The notes: generated by a model not told the origin, from the letters alone. Shown: positions 45,101-53,112, counted from the stretch's first letter. The stretch: DNA of 64,000 nt from Roseovarius sp. MMSF_3350 (GCF_030733425.1 NZ_JASHIZ010000019.1:26060-90059), one strand, 5' to 3'. Made by a program: numbers and translations.

Positions 45101-46448
45101 CGGGCAGGTCGCGTCCGTGGGCATCATGCGCCATGATGATGGTTTCGAGCTGCGCCTCGGAGAGATGCCCATCCTCGATCAGCCTGGCGGGCAGGCGCAA
45201 TTCCGCACTGGCCGCGCCAGAGGGCACGGGCGGCGCAACAGAGGCCATGGCGATGCTTTCGACGAGCGGCGTGGGATGTTCCTGCGCGCCTGCGATCTCA
45301 ATCCGCTGCGGACGGTAGCGCGCATAGATGTCCGAGACGGGCCTGTTGTCGCGCGGGGTCTGAAAGCTTGTGAAGCTGAGCGGACGGACGGCATTGGGCC
45401 GTGGATTGGAGGCGGCGAGAGGCGCAGCGGCGGTCTTGCGCGGGGCAGAAGAGTGAACGGTCGGCCGCGCGTGCGGCATCGACGCCACCCTTTGGGCGGG
45501 GCGCGCCTCGGGCCGGGTTGCGGCCACTGCGTCGACATATGCCAAGGCTCCATCCAGATCCCGGACCGTGGCGCGGATCATCTCGTTGTCGTCCTGCACC
45601 TTGTCGAAGACCATCAGCTGGGTTTCGACAGAGGTGCCAAGCTTGCGGTAGACCTGCCTTGGCATCGTCAGCGCCAATCGCGGCGTCAGGAGACCGCAGG
45701 CGCGGGACCAATGCGCAGCATCGCGTTCGGGCGTGAGCCCCTGCGGCATGATCGCCACCATCCGCCCACCGGGTGCCAGGCGCTTGGCAGCCGCGATGAG
45801 ATGCTTGGCAGCGATGTGCTTGTCTCGGGAGCGATCGACCGAGGAGGCAAAGGGCGGGTTCATCACCACGACGTCGGGCAGGACCAGCGTCTGCAGCAGA
45901 TCATCGATATGCTCCCCGTCATGGCCTGTCACCTCGCCACCGAAGACAGCGCGCAATAGGCTCTGGCGAAAGGGGTCGATTTCATTGAGCACAAGCGTGG
46001 CACCGGCCCGGGTAGCGAAAGCTGCCAGGGCACCGGTGCCGGCGGATGGTTCGAGCACAGTCTCGCCCTTGCGGATGGCTGCCGCCCGCACGGCCAAGGC
46101 GGAAAATGGCAGTGGCGTGGAGAACTGCTGCAACCGGATTTGCTGTTCCGACCGGCGGGTTTCCGTCGGGAGACGTGACGCAAGGAGTTTTGCGGCAGAG
46201 TAATCATCCTCACTTTTGTCGCCACGTAGCAGCGCCTGCACAGCCGCCGCCTGCATCAGGTCATAGGCCTTCCGCCAGTCCCAGGCGCCCCCAGCATCAC
46301 TGCCATGAAACGTCTCGCGCATAATGCGCGCGAGCGCTGAGCTGCGCAGGGGCTGGTTGTCGATTTCCGCGCCGATCTGCGCGAGGGCAGAGGCGAGGTT
46401 AGCGTCGGAGATTGAGAGAGCCGTGTTTGCCGGTTTGGGCCTGGACAT
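42186..46448 (-). CDS. Methyltransferase-helicase fusion (strawberry-notch-like SF2 ATPase)
   Basis: This 1420-residue protein joins an N-terminal class I methyltransferase domain (motif I EPSAGTG at about 133-139 and catalytic NPPF at about 197-200) to an SF2 helicase/ATPase (GDGTGCGKG at about 480-488, DEAH at about 588-591, and motif VI LGRTHRSAQ further on). Such fusions belong to the strawberry-notch-type plasmid proteins of alphaproteobacteria. The methyltransferase half could modify plasmid or incoming DNA, and the helicase half could remodel it. It probably helps the plasmid establish or avoid restriction. The ATG at 46448 is chosen for the AAAGGAAAA upstream. No frameshift is visible. 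Confidence 0.82.
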   Translation of the reverse strand: MSRPKPANTALSISDANLASALAQIGAEIDNQPLRSSALARIMRETFHGSDAGGAWDWRKAYDLMQAAAVQALLRGDKSEDDYSAAKLLASRLPTETRRSEQQIRLQQFSTPLPFSALAVRAAAIRKGETVLEPSAGTGALAAFATRAGATLVLNEIDPFRQSLLRAVFGGEVTGHDGEHIDDLLQTLVLPDVVVMNPPFASSVDRSRDKHIAAKHLIAAAKRLAPGGRMVAIMPQGLTPERDAAHWSRACGLLTPRLALTMPRQVYRKLGTSVETQLMVFDKVQDDNEMIRATVRDLDGALAYVDAVAATRPEARPAQRVASMPHARPTVHSSAPRKTAAAPLAASNPRPNAVRPLSFTSFQTPRDNRPVSDIYARYRPQRIEIAGAQEHPTPLVESIAMASVAPPVPSGAASAELRLPARLIEDGHLSEAQLETIIMAHDAHGRDLPGRFTIDDDQAKLTRADDDTDARAYRLGYFLGDGTGCGKGRECAGLILVNWLAGRRKAIWVSKSATLIEDAIRDWTDLGGSPADIQPFSKWKPDQPIPMSDGILFVTYATLRSAGKCGTTRLSQILDWMGEDFDGVLAFDEAHAMQNAAGSEQGRGVKPSQQGLAGLRLQLAAPRARVFYISATGATSVHNLAYAARLGLWGQGPEYPFPSRESFVSAMEAGGVAAMEVVARDLKTLGLYTARALSFDGVEYDVLEHALTPAQIEIYDAYAGAFRTIHHNLEAALTATGVNDASGETNASAARASAKSRFESTKQRFFNHLLMGMKAPTIIRAIKDDLAAGNACVIQVVSTGESLLKRRLETMDPDDELVEGALTPRDFVVGYLEQAFPIHAQKLVEIDGNMVAEPLRDETGALVVSREALALRDAAMTELMTLAPIPSALDQILWAFGDEAVAEVTGRSIRPLKAEDDHLFIEKRSASSNSSETQAFMDGEKDILIFSDAGGTGRSYHAAQTAKNQKRRRHYLLEPGWRADAAIQGLGRTHRSAQVTAPFFRVCTSDVHGEKRFTSTIAKRLDQLGALTKGQRETGSQGMFREEDNLESPIARAALRGYFADLAAGRAAAMSYESFTDWTALRLIDKDGVLLEELPPIQRFLNRVLALPIHMQNALFAEFMGRIADQTERARAAGTLDLGVETLRGEKIEQVSIEDLWTCPKSGAVTRIIGLEVTDPVHVLDAEEAMSRNPDKLPMVNRASGRAALISARPMQIYDEDVVTLMRKAVRPNGSSYLEEVRFEASAWEEIGRPEFSRLWDAEAASLPKTTTTKLYLLTGLLLPIWKDIPATNERIYRVTPDGATAMIGRTLSEEGAAALRARFLVSNPQTPQEMLTAALGTTAPVDLGRGLTLTRRRVAGEMRLELSGADRGMIEGLKALGCFTEIIAFQLRVFLPHGDGIDTGSILARIVGQRPAITADQAA

Positions 46449-46549
46449 GGGGATTTTCCTTTGGATCAGGGTCTGTGTTCCAAAGGACAAAAAGCCCGCT
46501 TTCGCTTTTAGGGTGGCGTGGTCAGACCGCGCTGACCTTCAAGGCCTGG

Positions 46550-46702
46550 TCAGGACTTGGGTTCGACCTGCCGCTTCGCATCAATTAATGCCTGTGCGGC
46601 CTGCATCACCTGAACCTGAGATGTTCCCGTGCGTGCATCCTCCAGCGCGGCCTGTACCTGCGCGCAAAACCACGCGTCATACGCGTTCGCATCAGCGGCC
46701 AC
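46550..46702 (-). CDS. Small stability-determinant-like protein (possible antitoxin)
   Basis: The frame of 50 residues reads MAADANAYDAWFCAQVQAALED and ends QAALIDAKRQVEPKS-like, which resembles the N-terminal part of small plasmid stability or antitoxin proteins. The GTG at 46702 has GAGGAG 7 bases upstream. It overlaps the end of the upstream gene by 11 bases. No toxin gene follows. It may belong to the YhaV/PrlF unit that lies upstream. Confidence 0.4.
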   Translation of the reverse strand: MAADANAYDAWFCAQVQAALEDARTGTSQVQVMQAAQALIDAKRQVEPKS

Positions 46703-46949
46703 GGAAATGCTCCTCGAGACCCCAGTCCAGAAGCTTGCCGAGGTCATCGGGCATGTCTGCAACGCGCACAGCAATTGGGAAACGGTGCCCCGTCAGGTCA
46801 GGCGCGCATTGCTCCTCTTGACCGAGGTGCTGCCCATCCTTTTCCGTTTCGTCCATTGTGCTTTCTCCGACCGGATTATCAGTCGATGCTACATCTTCCA
46901 GCGTCGCGTCGTAAACGATAATGCCATAGGTCACAGCCAGCTGGCCCAC
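46692..46949 (-). CDS. Small protein of unknown function next to yhaV
   Basis: A frame of up to 85 residues follows directly after the yhaV stop (TAAGTG). The more likely start is the ATG at 46856 (MDETEKDGQHLGQ, with GGAGAAAG upstream), which leaves 54 residues ending DDLGKLLDWGLEEHFRGR. I recognise no domain. Its position between yhaV and the stability-like gene suggests one small operon. Confidence 0.35.
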   Translation of the reverse strand: MGQLAVTYGIIVYDATLEDVASTDNPVGESTMDETEKDGQHLGQEEQCAPDLTGHRFPIAVRVADMPDDLGKLLDWGLEEHFRGR

Positions 46950-47468
46950 TTACCGACCAGGCGCCGCTTCAAGGGACGTCTCGAACCGCTTGTCCGCCGC
47001 CGCAGCTTCTTCCAGGAGTGCGTCAAAATTGTCAGGTGGATTGCCATCTTCCAGCATCCCTTTGAATGTCGCATAGGCATCTGTCTTGCTGCCGTAGGCG
47101 CGCAGGGTCTTGTCGTCGTTCACCCATGCCAGCACGATGACTTTCGCGTCGCTGTTGAACCGGTAGAACAACCGATACTGCTGGAAGAATTTCGCCCGGA
47201 ACCAGTGCTTGCGGTGATCCCCGAGCGTGCTGCCTTGCCGGTAGGCGGCGGCACTCGGATCTGCCGGTATGGCCTCGGTGACCAGCTTGAAGATGGCGGC
47301 CAGCCGTTTCGTCGGGTTTTTCTTGCGCCAGGTCTTTGGATCGCGTGCCTTACGCGCCTCGACTTCCTCGATCAGCCCTTCGAGTTGGTCCAGAAAGAGC
47401 GGATGCGCATAAATCGACCATCCGTTTACGACAAGGGGCGCCCCTGCGGGCACGCTATCGCCGGTCAT
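46950..47468 (-). CDS. yhaV: Type II toxin YhaV
   Basis: This 172-residue protein is an mRNA-cleaving toxin of the YhaV/RelE-fold type. It begins MTGDSVPAGAPLVVNGWSIY and contains the family blocks FLDQLEGLIEEVEA, KRLAAIFKLVTEAIPADP and HWFRAKFFQQYRLFYRFNS, followed by KVIVLAWVNDDKTLRAYG. Its start overlaps the PrlF stop (ATGA, 47465-47468). The pair is a complete addiction module that favours plasmid maintenance. Confidence 0.88.
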   Translation of the reverse strand: MTGDSVPAGAPLVVNGWSIYAHPLFLDQLEGLIEEVEARKARDPKTWRKKNPTKRLAAIFKLVTEAIPADPSAAAYRQGSTLGDHRKHWFRAKFFQQYRLFYRFNSDAKVIVLAWVNDDKTLRAYGSKTDAYATFKGMLEDGNPPDNFDALLEEAAAADKRFETSLEAAPGR

Positions 47469-47791
47469 TCATCCTCGAGCGATAGCGGCGCATCGAGATC
47501 GACGTCAACGTCTCCGACCAGTGCTGCAAGACGGTCATGCAGAGCCCCATCGAAGGCCCGAATGCGGTCCGGATGCGCCTTGATATCGGCCTCGACAAAA
47601 TCAAGGAACGCGCCGAGCGCGGGATCATCCTCGTCGCTGCGCACGGGCTCGATATAGACCCTGCCACTCGGCTCGGTGCAGTAGCGAATCTGGTCGCCCT
47701 TGCCCAGCTTGAGCTGTTTGCGCACACCCGCCGGCACGGTCGTCTGATAGCGATCCGTGAGTTTCGAGACATCTTGTGCGAGCGCTGTCAT
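47465..47791 (-). CDS. prlF: Antitoxin PrlF (AbrB-type swapped-hairpin)
   Basis: This 108-residue protein has the AbrB-like DNA-binding hairpin (SKLTDRYQTTVPAGVRKQLKLGKGDQI, residues 9-35) and an acidic C-terminus that neutralises YhaV. The ATG at 47791 is chosen with AGGAGA-like sequence upstream; the open frame from 47848 adds a leader without support. It probably represses its own promoter in complex with YhaV. Confidence 0.86.
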   Translation of the reverse strand: MTALAQDVSKLTDRYQTTVPAGVRKQLKLGKGDQIRYCTEPSGRVYIEPVRSDEDDPALGAFLDFVEADIKAHPDRIRAFDGALHDRLAALVGDVDVDLDAPLSLEDE

Positions 47792-47916
47792 GACAGTCTC
47801 CTGAAAGAAAAGGGGCTTTGCTACCCGTGATAGGTAATGCATTTGCATTGTCTTGTCAAGACAAGCCGCAGGATCTGCTGTCGCCGGGCAGGTCGATGAG
47901 CTGTCCGGCGCAGCAC

Positions 47917-48573
47917 CTATTCTCGCCCCGCGAGATACTCCGCCAGCACCGGGCTGGCAGCACCTTTCGCGGAGCTGAGCAGCTCAGAACCCGCAAGCGT
48001 GGCCTTCGAGAGGCGTACGAGCCCGCCGGTTTCCTCGATCCGGTAGCAGCGGCGTTTTTGCCGCCCCCGCTTGTAGTGGGTCGCGGTGACGATCTGGCAT
48101 GTACTGCCATCGGTGAGCGTCACAGGGGTCGCGAGCCTGATCTTGTCGCCTTCGTCGTAGTCCGGGATCGCGGCCCAATCCCGGCAGCGCTGTCGCCAGG
48201 CGTGCGCATAGCTGCCTTCGTCTTTCAGGTCAGAGAGAAGCTCGATCAGCCCAAGGGGCGCGCGCGACTCGTTCGGGCCAGCGCTTTCCTCCATGTCCTT
48301 GTAGCCCCAGCAGCCGTCATCGTATCGGGTAAGGAAGACAGCCCCGAAAGTGATAGAGCCATCCGCATCGGTGACATAGGTCGCGTCCTCGACAGGGGTG
48401 CCGTCGAGATTGGTTACTTTTGCCGCCGCATACCAGGTGGAGCCGACCCTACAGGCTTTGACCAGTTCGGTTTTGCACGTGTCGCCATGAGAGGTGCAGA
48501 GCCGGGCGATTTCCGCCTTTTCGTCCGCGTAGGTCTTCACGCGACAGTCGGTGTAGAAGAGCCAGCCCATCAC
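47917..48573 (-). CDS. Conserved plasmid protein (possible DUF6927)
   Basis: The 218-residue protein starts MMGWLFYTDCRVKTYADEKAEIARLC, carries CTSHGDTCKTELVKACRVGSTWYAA and GAVFLTRYDDGCWGYKDM, and has many Cys and Tyr. It resembles a family of plasmid proteins (DUF6927) of unknown role. Its start overlaps the DUF3085-like gene stop by 4 bases (48570-48573), which makes a two-gene operon. Confidence 0.55.
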   Translation of the reverse strand: MMGWLFYTDCRVKTYADEKAEIARLCTSHGDTCKTELVKACRVGSTWYAAAKVTNLDGTPVEDATYVTDADGSITFGAVFLTRYDDGCWGYKDMEESAGPNESRAPLGLIELLSDLKDEGSYAHAWRQRCRDWAAIPDYDEGDKIRLATPVTLTDGSTCQIVTATHYKRGRQKRRCYRIEETGGLVRLSKATLAGSELLSSAKGAASPVLAEYLAGRE

Positions 48574-49163
48574 GCCGCCCTCCGGTCATCGAGCTCCATA
48601 AGCATATCGAGCGGCACGCGGTACGGCTGCATCGCATCGAAATGCTCGCAATTGCCGCAGTTCTGCACGATCGCGAAGGTATCGCAGGCATCCTTGAGGA
48701 TGACCCGGAATGTACCGCCGAGGCCCGAGGGCACCTCGTAGGTTCCGCCGATGAGATAGTCCGAGGCCCGGCGCACGAAGACGCGGATGCTGTGGCCATC
48801 GGTGGCGAGCCGGATGGCCCCCTGCCCCCGGTCGATGAGCACCTGCACGTCATCAAAAATGTCGGTGTAGAACTGGCCGGTCAGATCGCGAAACGCCATG
48901 CGGCGCTTCGCCATCCAGTCTGTGTCGCGAAACGGGTTCATGCCATCGGCGAAGGCGAAGGAGGGATCGGCCTGCTCGGTCGTGACGATGCGGGTGGTCG
49001 TTCCATCAATACCGTTCGAGCGCAGATGCACGCCGTTGCCGACGATGAGGATCAGGGCCGGCCTGTCCACGGGCCCGTTCCAGTTGGGCAGGAAGGTTTT
49101 GCAAGCGCGCGCATGGGCGATCTGCGCCGCAACGGCTGAGGCAGAGAACTTGAGAATAGCCAT
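48570..49163 (-). CDS. DUF3085-like plasmid protein
   Basis: This 197-residue protein reads MAILKFSASAVAAQIAHARA at its start and holds ALILIVGNGVHLRSNG and FADGMNPFRDTDWMAKRRMAF, as in DUF3085, a family found in mobile alphaproteobacterial DNA. No catalytic motif is visible. It is coupled to the gene at 47917 and preceded by a strong stem-loop at 49196-49225, which may separate it from the ParB-like gene upstream. Confidence 0.6.
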   Translation of the reverse strand: MAILKFSASAVAAQIAHARACKTFLPNWNGPVDRPALILIVGNGVHLRSNGIDGTTTRIVTTEQADPSFAFADGMNPFRDTDWMAKRRMAFRDLTGQFYTDIFDDVQVLIDRGQGAIRLATDGHSIRVFVRRASDYLIGGTYEVPSGLGGTFRVILKDACDTFAIVQNCGNCEHFDAMQPYRVPLDMLMELDDRRAA

Positions 49164-49195
49164 GGGGATGTCTTTCCGTTGGGTATGAGAAGATA

Positions 49196-49225
49196 GACCC
49201 GCGCGGGGAATGCCTCGCGCGGGTC
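49196..49225. terminator. Stem-loop between the ParB-like and DUF3085-like genes
   Basis: GACCCGCGCG (49196-49205) and CGCGCGGGTC (49216-49225) form a perfect 10-bp stem with a ten-base loop. It lies after the stop of the ParB-like gene at 49236 on the minus strand, so it could be a transcription terminator, although the U-run is missing. Confidence 0.5.
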
Positions 49226-49235
49226 GTATGATGGC

Positions 49236-51218
49236 TCAGGCCGCTTGCGCGACCCCGCTATCAGGCTCGTGGGTTTCCGCGATGGGCTCTGCATCATCGC
49301 AGGCGACACCGGCGGTCTGCATCATCGGCGGGCACCAGGCGGCCACAGCAGCGCGCTGCGCGTCGGTGAGGGTGGCGAAGGGTTCGGCGAAGAGCTTGTC
49401 GCAGAAGGCCACAATCTCCTTCTTGCTTGACGAGGCCAACGTTACCGCCTCTTGAGCGAGGCCCAGATCCTCGCCGAGGATTTTCAGGAGCCAGGCCTTC
49501 TTGAAGCGGTTGAAGAGGGCCGCGTTCGGCGTCCAGTGGGCGCGGATGTCGGGCATGATCTCGATCTCGAAGTCATGCATCAGGCTCTCGCGCCGCGGGT
49601 CCCGCGCGAAGCAGGACTGCGTCGTGCTGGCGGTCGCATAGGCGACGAGCTTGGCCTTCTCGCCTGCCTCCAGCGCGCGGAACGCCGCGAACTGATCGGC
49701 AGGGGACCGGGTGTCATCGAGCCAGGAGAGGTCCAGCGCATCATGCGCCGCCGCCACATGCTCAAGCGAGGTCACGTCGATCTCGTCCATCTTGGCGTGG
49801 CTGCGGTATTCCTTGCGGGCCTCGATCTTGATCGCCTGCGTGACACTCATGCCGCTGGCCAGAACATCACTCACCAGCTTGAAGAGCGTCAGATCGAGCG
49901 TGGCCTCGGGATGCAGCGCCATCGCGGCCCCGAGCGCCATGGCCCGCTCGGTCTTGAGGTCTTCAGCCAGCGAGGCTGGGTAGCTGATTTCACCAGCGTC
50001 GGGGGCCTCCTCTCCGGTGGTGTTGGTCGAGGAACTGGGCGCGCCCTCTTCTTTCACGATGTCCTCCGGGCGGACGAGGCCCACATGGAGCGTGATCTGC
50101 CCGTTCGACCAAGACGCAATCACGCCTGCACGGGCGAGGTCCTCGGCGCTGTAGGCCTCCTGCAGATCGCGGGCTTCCTCTTCCAGAGCGTCCACCCGGT
50201 CGTAGAGCGCATTATAAGCGTCGTCTTCGAGCCCCTCATCCTCCATCTCGAGCTGCAGTTTCTCAAGCTCGGCGGTGATCTCGTCGATGCGCTTCTGGGC
50301 CGCCTCATCTGGCTCGATCGGGCCGGGATAGACGCGGCCATAGTCGGCCATGGTCGCGTAATCATAGCGCACCAAAGCATCAGCCCAAGCAAAGCCCAGC
50401 CTCATACGGGCCTCTTCGGCGGCGGCCCCAAGCTTCTCGAGCAGGATGGTCTCGACCAGCGCGGCGTCTTCCAGCACGGAATGCTCTTCCAGCAGATCGG
50501 CCGCAACCGCGCCGCCGCGGGCCTCATAGTCTTCACGCACAAAAGCCCCGATATCGTCACTTACCTGCACGCCGCGAGTCTTGAGCGCCTGTCGGACGGT
50601 ATAGGCTTGCAGATAGCCGCCGTCTTTCGTGAGCGCCTCGAAGACCTCGCGTTGCGCCTCCTGACTAGGGTGCTCGGCAAAGGCTTTCATCGTGTCGAGC
50701 GTGATCGTCTTGGCCCGGGCCGCGGCGCGGATATCGGGGTGGATCAGACCGTAGCGCAACCGGCCTTTCACGGCCGCCACCGTGGTGCCGAATGTCTTGG
50801 CGATCGTCTCGGGCGTCTGGCCATCGATCTCCATCATCCGGGCGAAGGCCTCGAACTCGTCGATGGCGTTCATCGGCGCCTGGGTGATGTTCTCGGCGAG
50901 CGACAGCGCCGTGGTCACGTCACAGTCCTCCGGCACAAGGCGGCAGTCTACCTTGGTCTTCGCGGTGAACCCCTTGGCGGCATTGTCTGCGACCAGCTCG
51001 CTCAGCGCGGCATGGCGACGGCCACCGGCGAGCACGGCATATTTCCCGTCGAGCTTCTGGACGAGGAGCGGCTGGAGCAGGCCCAGCACAGCGATGCTGG
51101 CTTTCAGATGTGCGATGTTCTCGGGATCATAGGTTTCTGGCGAGTTGCTGCGCACATTGGCGGGGTGAGCTGTCAGATCGCCGATAGCGACAGAGACGGG
51201 TTTGAAACTTGCGGTCAT
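49236..51218 (-). CDS. ParB/Spo0J-domain plasmid protein (large type)
   Basis: The 660-residue protein begins with a ParB N-terminal domain (NPANVRSN-type start, NIAHLKASIAVLGLLQPLLV, then YAVLAGGRRHAALSEL with the GxRRxxA motif, and LSLAENITQAPMNAIDEFEAF, residues 10-140) and a helix-turn-helix (TPETIAKTFGTTVAAVKGRLRYG, about 145-167). The rest is a long helical region specific to this group. Such large ParB-type proteins are frequent beside DUF3768 and ArdC genes on mobile elements and are not the partition ParB (which is RepB at 56191). A role in DNA binding or CTP-dependent regulation is likely; nuclease activity is not proven. The ATG at 51218 follows AAAAGGACA. Confidence 0.8.
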   Translation of the reverse strand: MTASFKPVSVAIGDLTAHPANVRSNSPETYDPENIAHLKASIAVLGLLQPLLVQKLDGKYAVLAGGRRHAALSELVADNAAKGFTAKTKVDCRLVPEDCDVTTALSLAENITQAPMNAIDEFEAFARMMEIDGQTPETIAKTFGTTVAAVKGRLRYGLIHPDIRAAARAKTITLDTMKAFAEHPSQEAQREVFEALTKDGGYLQAYTVRQALKTRGVQVSDDIGAFVREDYEARGGAVAADLLEEHSVLEDAALVETILLEKLGAAAEEARMRLGFAWADALVRYDYATMADYGRVYPGPIEPDEAAQKRIDEITAELEKLQLEMEDEGLEDDAYNALYDRVDALEEEARDLQEAYSAEDLARAGVIASWSNGQITLHVGLVRPEDIVKEEGAPSSSTNTTGEEAPDAGEISYPASLAEDLKTERAMALGAAMALHPEATLDLTLFKLVSDVLASGMSVTQAIKIEARKEYRSHAKMDEIDVTSLEHVAAAHDALDLSWLDDTRSPADQFAAFRALEAGEKAKLVAYATASTTQSCFARDPRRESLMHDFEIEIMPDIRAHWTPNAALFNRFKKAWLLKILGEDLGLAQEAVTLASSSKKEIVAFCDKLFAEPFATLTDAQRAAVAAWCPPMMQTAGVACDDAEPIAETHEPDSGVAQAA

Positions 51219-51299
51219 GGGATGTCCTTTTCGATGGGTATGGTGCGGCCCGCGCTCGTGCGTGACCAATCCCCGGCTTCGGAGATCAAAACGACAGCA

Positions 51300-51331
51300 G
51301 GCCCGCTTTGCCTTTTGAGAGGCAGCGGGCC
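51300..51331. terminator. Stem-loop upstream of the ParB-like gene
   Basis: GGCCCGCT (51300-51307) and AGCGGGCC (51324-51331) form an 8-bp stem that contains one copy of the recurring GCCCGCTTT motif. It lies between the DUF3768 stop (51373) and the ParB-like start (51218), so it could be a terminator or mRNA processing site. Confidence 0.45.
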
Positions 51332-51372
51332 TTCATCGTCTGGGCTGTCAGTGGGAGGGGTCCCCTGCCCTT

Positions 51373-51762
51373 CTACCAGTCGCGCGCCAGCATGATGGTC
51401 AGCACGCGCATGGTGGTCGCGGGATTGTCCGGGGCCTCGGCACCGTAGCGGAAGTCGGAATCGGCCTCGTACAAATCCAGTTTCCAGAACACGGTCTCGC
51501 CGCGGATCTCGACCGCCCCGAAATCATGCCAGCCTTCGGGATCATTCTCGGGCTCGAACGTGGCAAACTCACCGGTGGCCTTGACCGCCTCGGCCATGAA
51601 GCCATCACCGGCCTCCATAAGCGAGCGGGTGACATGCATGCGACCCTGTATGGGCTGCGCAGGCCGCACCCCGAGGCAAGCGAGCTTGCGAAACGCGTCG
51701 TTTTGCGCCGCGATTACACTCGGATCAGGGCAGTCTGTCTGGGGTTGTGCGGTGATGGTCAT
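51373..51762 (-). CDS. DUF3768 protein
   Basis: This 129-residue protein starts MTITAQPQTDCPDPSVIAAQ and contains NDAFRKLACLG, MHVTRSLMEAGDGFMAEAVKA, FEPENDPEGWHDFGAVEIRG and FWKLDLYE, which match DUF3768, a small plasmid family of unknown function. The start is well placed behind AGGAATG. It sits between ArdC and the ParB-like gene in a common order for such plasmids. Confidence 0.75.
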   Translation of the reverse strand: MTITAQPQTDCPDPSVIAAQNDAFRKLACLGVRPAQPIQGRMHVTRSLMEAGDGFMAEAVKATGEFATFEPENDPEGWHDFGAVEIRGETVFWKLDLYEADSDFRYGAEAPDNPATTMRVLTIMLARDW

Positions 51763-51831
51763 CGGACATTCCTTTGAGAAGTTGAAACACCCTTCCCAAA
51801 GCCCGCTTTAACTTTTGCGGTCCCACACCGC

Positions 51832-52770
51832 TCAAGCGGCTTGGGCGCCCACCCCTGCCCTACCCGCGTCCGACCGTGCGATCAGGTAATCACAGGCGCG
51901 CTGCGCATCGGCGGCGTGCTTGAAGATCGCGTTCTTGTCAGAGCGCAGAACCCGTAGCCAGTTGTAGAGATACGCCGCGTTCATCTCGAGCGTATGCGCT
52001 GTGAAGCCGAGCGTCTGGCCAAGGAGCACCGAGGTCAGCTCGGCGACGATCTCTTCGCGGGCATAGGCCGTGTTGCCGAAGCGCGAGAGGCCGTAATCGC
52101 GGTTCAGCCGGTGCCGTGCCTTGGTGGCATGGGCCAGCTCATGCGCCCAGACCCCGTAGAAATTCCGCGGGTTCTCGAATCGCGCAATCGACGGCATGAA
52201 TACCTTGTCCACGGGCGGCAGGTAATAGGCTTCCGTGCCGGTGAAGACCGTCGTTATGTCGATGGCGTCGAAAAACGCCTGCATATGCGGGATGGGCTCG
52301 GACGGCGGATGTTCAGGCGCTGGCACGGGGTCGGGATAGAAGCTCTCGGGCAAGCCCTCGATCTGACAAGCATTGAACACGCGGTAGGATTTCTGGAAGC
52401 GGAAGATGCGGGCCTCCTCGGAGCGAGCATTGTCCTCGCTGTGGTCATCCTCGCCGTCGGCATCTTTCCGGCTTTGACCGTAGTAGACAACGACAGAGGA
52501 CTTCTCGCCCTTGCGGATCTTTGCGTCCAAGGCATTGGCCTGCGGCAGCGTCATCCAGAAGGGTGAGCTGTGGCCCGCCATCACGGTGCGCATGGTCAGC
52601 AGGAAGTTGTTCACGCCCTGATATGGTTCGCCACACACGCGCAGGGGACGAGAGCTGCCACCAGCGGTCCAGGGCTTGCGCCACGGCAGGACGCCGCGCT
52701 CGATGATGCGGATGATTTCGTTTGTGATGACCTCGGAGGCATCGAATTTGGGCGTGCGGGATCGTGCCAT
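51832..52770 (-). CDS. ardC: ArdC-like antirestriction protein (zincin)
   Basis: The 312-residue protein has an N-terminal ssDNA-binding domain (NEIIRIIERGVLPWRKPW, then GGSSRPLRVCGEPYQGVNNFLL) and a C-terminal metalloprotease-like domain with HELAHATKARHRL, the HExxH motif for zinc. ArdC proteins protect incoming plasmid DNA from restriction during conjugation. The ATG at 52770 follows AAAGGACG. It leads the minus-strand block, so it may be expressed early after transfer. Confidence 0.86.
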   Translation of the reverse strand: MARSRTPKFDASEVITNEIIRIIERGVLPWRKPWTAGGSSRPLRVCGEPYQGVNNFLLTMRTVMAGHSSPFWMTLPQANALDAKIRKGEKSSVVVYYGQSRKDADGEDDHSEDNARSEEARIFRFQKSYRVFNACQIEGLPESFYPDPVPAPEHPPSEPIPHMQAFFDAIDITTVFTGTEAYYLPPVDKVFMPSIARFENPRNFYGVWAHELAHATKARHRLNRDYGLSRFGNTAYAREEIVAELTSVLLGQTLGFTAHTLEMNAAYLYNWLRVLRSDKNAIFKHAADAQRACDYLIARSDAGRAGVGAQAA

Positions 52771-52809
52771 GGTTGGCGTCCTTTCTTGTGTTGGTGAGAA
52801 GATTGGGGG

Positions 52810-53112
52810 TCAGGTTGACTGACGGGGCCGCGGATCATTGGCGATCTTCGCGCCAAGCTCTTCGACTATGTCGATGTAGGTGGTCAGCGAGACGCACTTG
52901 CCGGCACCCGAATGCTCAGGGTCGAGCGATCCGTCCCGCGTCACCCGCGGCAGGGTCGCGAAAGCGATGACATCGGTGACGGTAAGAATATCGATGAACG
53001 GGGTTCCTCGTGCGACCGCGAGGGCTGCCAAGGAAAAGCGCTCGATCGGCGCGAAGGTCGACACGGTGGTCGAACCGAGATGGAGGAACGAGCCGCCCTC
53101 TCCGCAGATCAC
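52810..53112 (-). CDS. Small protein of unknown function
   Basis: A 100-residue frame upstream of ardC begins MICGEGGSFLHLGSTTVST and includes PFIDILTVTDVIAFATLPRVT. I recognise no domain. It could be a fragment, because several decayed genes lie next to it. A second short minus-strand frame (53109-53294, RTGETELARKLERKAVLRDLGY) lies just upstream and is also unassigned. Confidence 0.3.
   Translation of the reverse strand: MICGEGGSFLHLGSTTVSTFAPIERFSLAALAVARGTPFIDILTVTDVIAFATLPRVTRDGSLDPEHSGAGKCVSLTTYIDIVEELGAKIANDPRPRQST

Noticed and set aside
43926..45959. A 677-codon open frame on the plus strand
   Set aside because: It is antisense to the methyltransferase-helicase gene, whose motifs are clear. 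Codon use in the plus frame is unlike a gene.
42186..46448. The methyltransferase-helicase as a BREX or DISARM component
   Set aside because: No other BREX or DISARM genes lie nearby, and the combined architecture with strawberry-notch-like features is that of plasmid backbone proteins.
49236..51218. The large ParB-like gene as the plasmid partition ParB
   Set aside because: It lacks a ParA neighbour, is twice the usual length and lies in an accessory block. RepB at 56191-57159 with RepA and parS-like sites is the partition protein.
49452..51395. A 647-codon open frame on the plus strand
   Set aside because: It lies opposite the ParB-like gene and has no motif of its own.
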